64,000 nt of DNA, from NCBI GenBank assembly GCA_905250115.1, contig CAJNOI010000033.1, positions 336,206 to 400,205 on the forward strand, written 5' to 3'. Source of the DNA: Adineta steineri (Eukaryota; Rotifera; Eurotatoria; Adinetida; Adinetidae). Below are positions 47,485-57,467 of this stretch, in pieces; the stretch's first letter is position 1; every line of letters starts with the position of its first letter. The position numbers and the translations under genes are program-made. A model generated the notes under the pieces. That model ran no database searches, was not told the DNA's origin, and worked only from the letters and a program-made list of their open reading frames with translations.

Positions 47485-50400
47485 ATGTCGAATTCACCAA
47501 AACGTTTAGAAATACGTTTAAAAGAACGTGAAGATGAATATATTTGTTATAAACAATTTTCTGTACTTGTTGGAACATTTAATGTTAATAATCGACAAGC
47601 ACCAACAAATATTTTACTTGAACAATGGTTATATCAAGTAACAGATAATGACGAAGAAACGAAAGAAAAATATATTCCAGATATAATTGCTGTTGGTTTT
47701 CAAGAAATTGATACAAGTGGTGGTGCATATATATATGATGATAAGAAAAAAGAAGATGAATGGGAACATTTAGTACAAAAAACAATAAAATCTTGTTATG
47801 GAACAAATAATAAAGAAAATATTAAATATGAATTACTTAATCGTGTTAGATTGATAGGTAAGAATAATTTAGATTTTTAATAATGATAATCAATAGTAAT
47901 TGATTTTCATTAGTTCCTGTTATATATAACTTAATATAGTTAATAACAATACTCTATGAAGAGAATTCATATTTACAAATCGTGTACAGGTAACGCTCGT
48001 CAGCGGGCTCGCTTAGCTTTTTCTCGTAGAAATGCATCGTCCTCACAATTAGTGGAAAAACAATTGAAAACCTTGCTCTTCCCTACTCAGTAGTACACGC
48101 AGAGCAAAACATATTAGGCCTGTCAGTACCAGTGGCTTGTGGTACTAGCCTTTAACGAATAAGTGAAGTGTTAGTAATCTTATATGCAAGAAAGCCAACA
48201 GTTTACGATCGCCACACTCTGCAGTACAAGCAGGTGATCATTTAGATACCCATAGAAATGCATTGCCCAAAAACTCGGTTTCTAATAATTTACGTCACTT
48301 CTTCCAATTCATCGTTCCCTCTCCCCTTCAGTAGTCCGAGCAAATAAGGCACACATCTGAAGTCTCCGCATCGAAATACCTCTGTAAATCGATCTTCAAT
48401 GTTTTTGTGACCCTGCGGGCAGACAGGCAAACAATTTATTTCTACTAGACTCTTCTCTACGAGAAAGATAACTATGAAGAATTCTTTCAAATAGATTATA
48501 TGTAAAAACATGTACCTTTTCTATCGATTATTTAACATCAAGTAAGTGCTATTCGTTATGTGATATGAATTATAATTTTGATCGTGATAAACTTTTGCTA
48601 ATAAAACTTTGAGTGTAAACCATTGAATAATAATCGATAGTATTATTATGATTTGTCTACATTAGTTTACAATGATATTCCTTTCGTTTTTTAGGTATCT
48701 TATTATTTGTTTATGTACGTTCAACTCATGTACCGAAATGTACATTGATATCTCGTGCGTCAGTTCCAACTGGTTTTATGGGTCTTGCTGGTAATAAAGG
48801 TGGTGTTGGTATTCGTTTTCGTTTTTATGAAACGGATATATGTTTTGTTAATTCACATTTTGCATCTGGAGATGGACAAACAAATCGACGTAATGATGAT
48901 TATCAGAAAATTGAATCAGGTATGGCTTTTACTGATGGGCCGACTTATTCATTTAAAGATTACATTTGGTATACACCAACAACAGCTGTTAGTAGTGCTC
49001 CAAATCCAGCTACTTCTAATCAATGGTGAGTAATAACAGACAAATAATTATATTATAGCGTTTAATTTTTATTTAGGTGGAAAATAAGTGATCATGATAT
49101 AATATTTTGGTGTGGTGATATGAATTATCGTATATCTCAACCTAATGAACAAGTTCGTAAAGCTATAAATGAACTTTCAACTGTACCATTACATGAAAAA
49201 GATCAATTACGTTGTGAAATGAAATTAAATAATGTTTTTAGTGGTTATTATGAACCACCTATTGACTTTATGCCAACATATAAATTCGATATAAATACCG
49301 ATACATATGATACAAGTGAAAAATTACGTACACCATCATGGACAGATCGTATATTATATCGTCCAAAACGTTCCAAAGTTCTTAATGATAATCAAACAGA
49401 ATTAGAAAGTATAAAACCAATCCATTATTTATCCGCAAATAATATTAAATTTAGTGATCATCGTCCAGTTAGTGGTCTCTATTCAGTTGTTATTAAATAT
49501 GAATGTGATGAAAAACGTTCAAGTCGTATTCGAGAAGAATTAATACGTGAATTTGATCGATTAGAAAATGATTCTATACCTACAATTGAAGTTGAACCTC
49601 GTCCACCCGAAATCAAATTTAATCATATACGTTATTTAGATAAACCAACATATACATTAAAAATAAAAAATATTGGTGAATGTTCATGTTTATGTTCAAT
49701 ATCACCATCATCAATTTCACCATCATTTCAATGTTTAACATTTACACCCAATCAACCATATACAATCAATGTTAAACAAGAACAATATGTTAATATAAAT
49801 TTTAATGCAAAATTTAATGTTCATTCAATAAGTGAAATACTTATTTTACATGTTGAAAATGGTGCTGATACATTTATTACATTAGATGTTACATTTGATC
49901 ATGGTCCATTTGGTTTAGCATTAAATGAATATCCATCAACATTTTATGATCGTGAAAATAAAAAATATATTTATACAATAGAAAATAAATTTCAATCCGA
50001 ACATATTGTTGAAATGATTAATGATCCACCAATACTTTATATTTCGTTAATTGATTGTTTAAAAGAACGTGATGATCTTAATTTAATATCGATATTTAAT
50101 AATGATACACAAGATTCACTTGATTTATTACCATTACGAGATCAATTATATGAAAATAATTTTGATTTTACAAATTATTCAACAGCACAATTATTTATGA
50201 TACTTTTACATCTTTTACAATCATTAAGACAACCATTGATATCATTTGAAATACAAGATAAAATATTTCGTAATAGAAATGATAATCTATCAAAACAAGA
50301 TGATATGACAAAAGCAATTAGTATTATAGTTGAACAAATGCAAGGAAAAGAACGAAATTTATTTTTTCGTTTACTTTTACTTTTACAAAAATGTTGGCCA

Positions 50401-50556
50401 ACTAAAGGACAAATTGAAAAAATCGAAAATGAATCTGGGGATATATTAAATATTTGTATTGATATTCTAGCGCTTTCAATTTTACATGAACATCTTGATA
50501 GAAATCAACGACGTGCTTTTATTTTAGCTTGTCTTAATGAAGAAAATAAAAATTAG
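47485..50556 (+). CDS. OCRL/INPP5B-type inositol polyphosphate 5-phosphatase with ASH and RhoGAP-like domains
   Basis: Three exons (47485-47857, 48695-49025, 49077-50556) sum to 2184 nt, 727 aa. All 5-phosphatase motifs are present: GTFNVNNRQ, GFQEIDT, GLAGNKGGVGIRF, NSHFASGDGQTNRRNDDY, WCGDMNYRI, TPSWTDRILYRP and FSDHRPVSGLYS. It should remove the 5-phosphate of PI(4,5)P2 and related lipids. An ASH beta-sandwich follows (TYTLKIKNIGECSCLCSI, then ILILHVENG). A C-terminal RhoGAP-like helical domain (PPILYISLIDCLKERDD through RRAFILACLN) shows no obvious catalytic Arg, as in OCRL. OCRL works with Rab GTPases on endosomes, Golgi and cilia. The N-terminal PH domain of vertebrate OCRL/INPP5B is missing. 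The first intron (836 nt) is unusually long. Confidence 0.93.
48018..48470. repeat. Possible degenerate inverted-repeat insertion in the OCRL-like intron 1
   Basis: tttttctcgtagaaa near 48018 pairs with ctctacgagaaaga near 48456. The segment is richer in G and C than typical introns here. The phrase tagaaatgcat occurs twice (about 48027 and 48253). No ORF was seen. A decayed transposon is likely but unproven. Confidence 0.4.
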
Positions 50557-51338
50557 AATATTTTAGTTTTATTTTCGCAATTTCTTTTTTTTCATACCAA
50601 TCTCTACTTTCTTTCTTTTTTGTCGTTGTTGTTGTTGTTGTTCGCTTTGACAGTATGTGCTATATATTATTTTCTTTTTTTTTCTTTTAATAAAGTAACA
50701 AAATTTATTGATAATTATATGTATGTTGGTAAACAAGAGAAATCATAAATACAAAGTCTTATCACCACAATGAAATTTTGAGGATGAGGATATTCTTCTT
50801 CTTCATCTTCACTTCTTGTCCTTAAGATAGTGTGTAGATGAATAGTATGGAGAATAACATTCTCGATGATACTTCACTTTTGTTTCATCAAAAAGGACTT
50901 ACATCTTGCTAGACTGATTTTACTGTTTTCTACAACAATATTACTCGTGTCTATTAAACTATAAAAAACTACTGAAGATTACTTTCATATTTTGAACATT
51001 TAACAACATGCAGTATCATCAAATCATCCTAATCTCATATGTATGAAAAAAAGCCAATAAATCTTTATCGATTACAACGAGATCACAATATTCGTGTCTA
51101 TTATATATCATTTGATATCTATAAAACAATCTTAACAAAAACGTGGCGTATATTTTGTTATTTTGTAGTTGACGTCATTTTTTTTCGGGTTTTTTCCTAT
51201 TCAACGAGTAGTTGTAATATCATGTGAAATAAATGATGCGCGACGAATATATATTCATTCAGGTAGCGAGAAAAAAAACAACTCATCATATCACTCGCAT
51301 ACAACGTTATAAAGCACGCATTTCATCAAGACTCTACA
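50557..51338. other. OCRL-like 3' UTR and spacer before the LRR gene
   Basis: T-rich with a gtt microsatellite (50622-50641). No coding signal was recognised. It presumably includes the LRR gene promoter. Confidence 0.4.
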
Positions 51339-53661
51339 ATGGAAAATCAAACTGTCGCGAACTTCCATACGTTACCGGTAGACAATGTCTACCGAATTCT
51401 AGATCATGCATCGGATCTGACAATGCTATGCTCGATGACCAATGTATGTCAACGGTTCAATAAGATCCTAAACACCTATCATCGATACCAGGTAAACTTT
51501 TTTCTATCCATACAGTCTAATTTGTTTTTATTGACTCATCAGACTATTTTGCGCAGCAGCAACTGACAGACTATTATTTATAACCCAGAAATTTTTCCTT
51601 CTTTCACAAAAAAATTTAAAATTCAAGCAACAGATAGATAAACATATTCTACGCATACGCAACCCCTTTCTAACTTTTCCTTCAAATCAGTTTTTTCATA
51701 ACAATCTTGAGCATTGCACAGAATCTAAATACAAAGTATTAAGACTCATTTCTATGTGTTCTTAGATGGAGTCCTACCAACTTTTATTCCATCGATCTAA
51801 ACACGTGTAACAATGCTCAAATATTCTATTCCTTCATCTATATCATGTCTTTACTTATTCGTTTTCATTTAGACACTCACCACACTAGACCTCACGAACA
51901 ATAAAATCGGAGATATTGGGGCACAACATTTGGCCGATGCATTACGACACAACACAGTAACCGTCTTTCTTCCTTTATCTATATCATGTCTTTACTTACG
52001 CTTTTTCATCTAGATACTGACTACACTATATCTCGATTCCAATCAAATCGGACATGTTGGAGCACAACATTTGGCAGTTGCAATACAACACAACACAGTA
52101 AATATCTTTCTCTCTGAGTCTGTATCATGTTTTTACTTACACTTTTTCATCCAGACACTCACCACACTAGATCTCAAGGACAATGAAATCGGAGATGTTG
52201 GGGCACAACATTTGGGTGATGCATTACGACACAGCACAGTAACTATTCTTTCTCTCTTTATCTATATCATGTCCTTATCTACACTTTCTCATCTAGACAC
52301 TTACCTCAATAGTTCTCATGAACACTGGAATCGGAGATGTTGGGGCACAACATTTGGCTGATGCATTACAACACAACACAGTAACCGCCTTTCTTTCTCT
52401 ATCTATATCATGTCTTTACTTATACTTTTTCATGTAGTCACTCACCACACTAGATTTCTACCACAATAAAATCGGACAAGTTGGAGCACAACATTTGGCT
52501 GATGCATTACAACACAACACAGTAAATGTCTTTATCTTTTCACCCGTCTCATGCGCTTATCGACACATTCTAATCTAGACACTAATCACACTACGTCTAA
52601 ATTCGAATCAAATTGGAGCTGTTGGAGCACAACATTTAGCTAATCGGTTACAACACAACACAGTAACTATTCTTTTTCTCTTTAACTATATCATGAGTTA
52701 ACTTACACTTTTTCACCTAGTCAATCACCGAACTAGAACTCCAATGGAATCAAATAGGAGATGTTGGAGCACAACATTTGGCCGATGCATTACGATACAA
52801 CACAGTAACTATTCTTTCTCTCTTTATCTGTGTCATGTTTTTACTGATACTTTTTCATCTAGACCCTCACCATACTAGATCTCGAAGCTAATAAAATCGG
52901 AGATGTTGGTGCACAACATTTGGCCGATGCAATACGATACAATACAGTAACTGTTCTTTCTCTCTTTATCTGTATCATGACATTACTTGCACTTTTCCAT
53001 CTAGACACTCACTATACTAAATATCTGGAACAATGAAATCGGAGATGTTGGGGCACAACATTTGGCTGATGCATTACAACACAACACAGTAACTGTCTTC
53101 CTCTCTATATCTGAGGCATGTCTTTACTTATACTTTTTCATGTAGTCACTCACCACACTACATCTCTGGAACAATGAAATCGGACATGTTGGAGCACAGC
53201 ATTTGGGTAATGCATTACGATACAACACAGTAATTGTCATTCTCTCTTTATGTAGCTCTTATATTTACCTACACTTTTTCATCTAGACACTGACCACACT
53301 AAATCTCACGGAGAATGGAATTGGAGATGTTGGAGCACAACATTTGGCGGATGCATTACAACACAACACAGTAACTGTTTTTCTCTCTCTATCTATGTTA
53401 TGTCTTTATTTACACTTTTTCATGTAGACACTCGCCATACTGAATCTCCAGTGTAATGGAATAGGATATGTTGGAGGACAACATTTGGCTGATGGATTGC
53501 GATACAACGCAGTAGTTATCATTTTGCTTTTGTCTATACCATGTCTTAATATACATTTTTTCATCTAGACACTGATCAAACTAGATCTCGATGACAATGA
53601 AATCGGAGTTGAAGCGTACCGTATCATATCTAAGTTTTTGAAACGCAATAGTGGTGAATGA
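51339..53661 (+). CDS. F-box-like/leucine-rich-repeat protein (RNI type), 13 LRR exons
   Basis: Exon 1 (51339-51491, 51 aa) has an F-box-like helix set: FHTLPVDNVYRILDHASDL, then VCQRFNKILNTYH. Twelve exons of exactly 84 nt, starting at 51873, 52014, 52155, 52297, 52438, 52579, 52721, 52863, 53005, 53146, 53287 and 53428, each encode one 28-aa ribonuclease-inhibitor-type LRR close to TLTTLDLxxNxIGDVGAQHLADALxHNT. A final exon (53569-53661) adds a half repeat and the tail KFLKRNSGE. Every exon is phase 0, giving 417 aa if all are joined. Similar LRRs occur in NLRC3-like and F-box proteins. The protein may be a ubiquitin-ligase adaptor or a recognition protein; no NACHT domain is present. Repeats vary mostly at the solvent-facing x positions. 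Confidence 0.85.
51873..53652 (+). repeat. Tandem exon-plus-intron array, 141-142 bp period, 13 units
   Basis: Both the 84-nt exon and the 57-58-nt intron of each unit are alike. Introns share the pattern gtaactgt, ttctctcttta, tatcatgtctttactta, ctttttcatctag. Unit starts are spaced 141, 141, 142, 141, 141, 142, 142, 142, 141, 141, 141 and 141 bp apart, so whole units were duplicated in tandem. Confidence 0.95.
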
Positions 53662-55419
53662 TAGTCGTGATCGTGAATGGAAATATTAGATGTATTCCGA
53701 TGACGAACTGCTAGAGGATGATGGTGTTGAGTATTTTTTTATTGTGTTGTAATATTCGAAAAAATAATAAATAAGAGTGTTGATTTTCAAAGTTAATGTG
53801 AATTCTGATGATAGATTTTGCTGACGTTTTTTGGTGTTTGGTGAGAAGCTGTTATTTCAAAATAGATAAATATAGTTTTTGCGAAATTTTCTATTAGTCT
53901 GTAGTATGCACAAAACTAGATTATGATTGTGTATAGCAATAGTGAAATCCGAGAGAATTGTTTCTAGTTACAAAAGGTCATAAAACGTTTTGTAGAATAG
54001 TAGCAGACTTCTGTAAGATCTTTGAGAGAGACCTTGAATGACAAAAATTCCTTCTGATAACAGTAAAACCCGAAGCAGTTCTTTTGAAGGATGCTGGAGA
54101 AAGACTCTGCCCGATAATGGTGAACTAAGAAAGTTGTTCTCCATTATTGCTGAACAGTGTAGTGTGAAATAGTTTTGAGAAAAAAACAGTCTCTATTTAT
54201 TAGTACTGATCTTAGAATGATTCTCTGTTCAGTACTGTTGAACTATATGTGGTTGTTCTAGTTTTACCGAATTCCTCATGATTTGATAGATGAACAGCTG
54301 AATCATGAAAAATTTATCGATAGAATAAAAGATTCACTATGGGACTGTGTTATAAGGATGAAAACTCTTTTTTTTTAAATAGTTTTATTTATGGTTAAAC
54401 GCACTATCGCATTTAGTTATGTTATTTTTTTATGCTTAACTAAATAATATTGTTTTAACATCAAATTGGATTAAGTTTCTTCTATAATTAAAAGAAGACC
54501 TATTTGTTGTTAGTCGAGTCCAACTATATGAAGTTTACAATTTGAAGTTTCATTTAACTTGTTTCTCTTTCAATAACTTCGATTGTTCGCTGATGACTAA
54601 TCATTAAATAAGATTTAGAAGTGTTTAACACTACATTCGTCAACTGTTACTTCTACTAGAACAGTGTCCTCTAAACAATACGTAACATTCTCAGATTTGT
54701 CTTGGTCTCAGAAAAAAATTTGTAACAAGTTTAGAACCAATCATTGCAAAATAATGTTATGAAGGATATATTGTTATCATTAAACCTAATTTCACTTACA
54801 TTCTGACTCTTTGGTTGTCGAAATAGAACGGTTATTTTCGAATCTCTTCTCATTAAAACTAAAAATTGAACTGATATTCATTACAAATAAATAAAAATAA
54901 GTACTGTAATCAATATTGCTTCTACTTCCTATCTAAGATGATTTCGAAAAATAGTCTCGACTGATACTATACAACTTCATAAAGTTTCACACAATCAAGT
55001 CAAAAAGTGATGATGTATTGAGAAATGCCAATCGATGTGAGGCATATGAGCATTGAGCATGTAAACGACATTGAAAAATGTGAACGGGTGTGGGTGTTTC
55101 TCCTCCTATGCCACACTCATACCTACATCCTCAAGAATTTAGAATAATCAAGTATTTCAATGGTTGATTTAAATTACAAAAAAAAAGAATATGATTTTTC
55201 TTTCATTTTATTCAATCCCTCGTAGGAATATGTATAATATTGATAAATAGGAGTAGAAGGAGAAGAAAAACAAAAATAGTTAAAAAGTATATTTAGTTTT
55301 TCTTTGTGAGAATTTTCTTTCAATACAACAATGAACATTAACCGATAAATAAACGTATGAGAACAATGGTTGTTTTCCTTTTAAGTGCATATTTCCCTTT
55401 CTCTCTCTCTCTCTCCTCC
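53662..55419. other. Intergenic region between the LRR gene and STX5
   Basis: About 1.75 kb, AT-rich and tail to tail. No gene, RNA or mobile element was recognised. Confidence 0.4.
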
Positions 55420-56990
55420 TTAAGCCAGAAAAACGATAAAGATAAGAAAAAAAATAATCAACACGGCAAAAACTTTAATAATAAGCCAACGATTTGATGT
55501 AACCGAACGAAGATATTTAAGTAATTCTGTATGTGCACCTTCAATATGTGATGTTGCATCGTCCACATTAGCATCAATTCTAAATTAAACAAACATATTT
55601 TTTTTGTTCTAATAAAAATTCTTCTTTATAGAATTCTTTACCTATGGATAAGTTCTTCTTGTTGTCGGACCATTGTAGCTAATTGAGTAAAAATATCTCC
55701 AAGTTCAACTATTGTTTGTTCAATATTTTGCATTGCTTCCGAACGAGTTGCCAAATATGTATCCTATTTTATTTTATTATTAAATTCAATTATTTATAAA
55801 AAAAAAATAAATAATCATACGGTTTCATCGATGGCTAGTAATTGTTGTTTCATAGAAGAATGATGTCCTCCATCTGAGCCCATATCAATAACTGCATCAC
55901 CTCCACTAGTAGTTCGTTGTTCATCGCGAAAAAGTACAGATGGACGACCTAGAAATAGCGAAATATAGGAAATATATTTCATATTGAAATTTACCATTCG
56001 CAATTGATGGCGCAGCAGTTAAAGATGATGCAACTGTATTGCGTGAGAAAACATCTCGACGTGTTTTTTCGTCTTTTAAATTCTAAACAAAAATATACAT
56101 CATATCATTTATCCTGCATTTTGTTTTTACATACTTGAGTTCGAGCTTCCAGAACTTGTTTAAAATCATTAGACATAGTTGCTAATTTGGACTAGAATCG
56201 AATTTTATAGATTTATTTCGATAGAAAAAGAAAATAATACTATTTACCTGTAGAACGAAAACAACTGAACTGGAATGTGTTTGTGAATTTTTCGATTTCA
56301 CACCATTCGTATCCCTCATATACTTAAAATAACAAAAAAACAAATTTGTATATATAAACAAGTTTAAAATGTTTAATATACTTGTTGTAATTGTGCAATT
56401 TGTCGATTTAAATTACCAATATCTTGTTTTATTGATAATGTTAAATCTTGAATTTCCATGGTTCTATCATGAAATAATGATGATTGCTTGGCAACTAAAA
56501 TAAAATGGATATATATATATATATATATATATGTTATTCTTAAACTTACTCATTGATAGTTGTTCCAATTTAAGAAATGTTTGTGATAGATCGTTTCCAA
56601 TTCGTTTTGCGTGTTGCATAAATATACCACGTTGTTCCGTAGGTGATTGAGGATGTTGACGACGATTAATTGTAGTCGGAAGAGGACCATCAAGTCCATT
56701 CTAAATTATATATATAGAAGTATAAATTAGTTTCTATGAAATACGAATAATCTTACGCGTCTACTGGCAAATGTTCTCACTGTTGTTTGAAATTCACTTG
56801 TACGATCACGTCCGTTCGGCATTATAGTTAATGGTAAAAAGAAAGAAGAAGATGATGATGATGTATTATTGTTATTATTAAGAGTTTGATAAGGAAATGG
56901 TTCAAGAGTTTCAATATAAGTTGTAGTTGTAGTTGAGGGCAATGTTTTACTTGCTGATGGTGCCCAACGATGACGAGCTTCTTGCTGCAT
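55420..56990 (-). CDS. STX5: Syntaxin-5 (Golgi Qa-SNARE)
   Basis: A multi-exon minus-strand gene ending WLIIKVFAVLIIFFLIFIVF plus LA. The N-terminal peptide PNGRDRTSEFQTTVRTF matches the syntaxin-5 SCRDRTQEF region that binds Sly1. Three-helix segments follow (HAKRIGNDLSQTFLKLEQL, EIQDLTLSIKQDIGNLNRQI) with SKLATMSNDFKQVLEARTQN and RRDVFSRN. The SNARE helix runs RSEAMQNIEQTIVELGDIFT to EELIHRIDANVDDATSHIEG with the central Gln, then the tail anchor. STX5 drives ER-Golgi and intra-Golgi membrane fusion. Two in-frame starts exist, at 56990 (MQQEARHRWAP) and 56822 (MPNGRDRT), as in mammals, where long and short forms are made. It lies beside COG3, another Golgi trafficking gene on the same strand. 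Confidence 0.93.
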
Positions 56991-57467
56991 ACACTAGATT
57001 CGTTATTATTGTTGTTAACACACTCTAATTAACATACATACCAATTGAAAACATATAAATATGTATATATATATATATCTGAAAATTGTAAACCTATTTT
57101 AAATTTGATGAAGAAGAAGAAAAAGCAATGATGATCATAATTTTTTTTTAGTTCAAATAAATAAATAACAAATGAAACGAGAAAAAAAAAGAAATTAATC
57201 ATCACATAAGGAAAATTATCAATGAAAAAAGAAAGAAAGAAAGAAGACCCACCAATATTTTGATATCTTACGAAACATTTCAATACATAAAAAGATAAAT
57301 TAAATTTGTTTTGTCTTTTCTCTCGAAATAAAATAATATTTAATTGGAATGAATAAATGAGATTCTAGAATATAAGTATCATTATAGTCTATTAATTATT
57401 TCGATGATGATGTTGAAATTAATAAGCTTATCTAAATATATAAATAAATAAATAAATCATTTAATTT
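56991..57467. other. Spacer between COG3 3' end and STX5
   Basis: AT-rich with TA and GAAA microsatellites. It may contain a last small COG3 exon, which I could not identify, and the STX5 promoter. Confidence 0.3.

Noticed and set aside
51233..51463. Alternative plus-strand frame beginning upstream of the LRR gene
   Set aside because: Wrong frame for the F-box-like segment and no splice to the LRR array; the 51339 start gives a phase-0 fit.
57029..57283. Minus-strand Phe-rich 84-aa frame between COG3 and STX5
   Set aside because: Composed of GAAA/TTTC microsatellite translation; no domain, no conservation argument.
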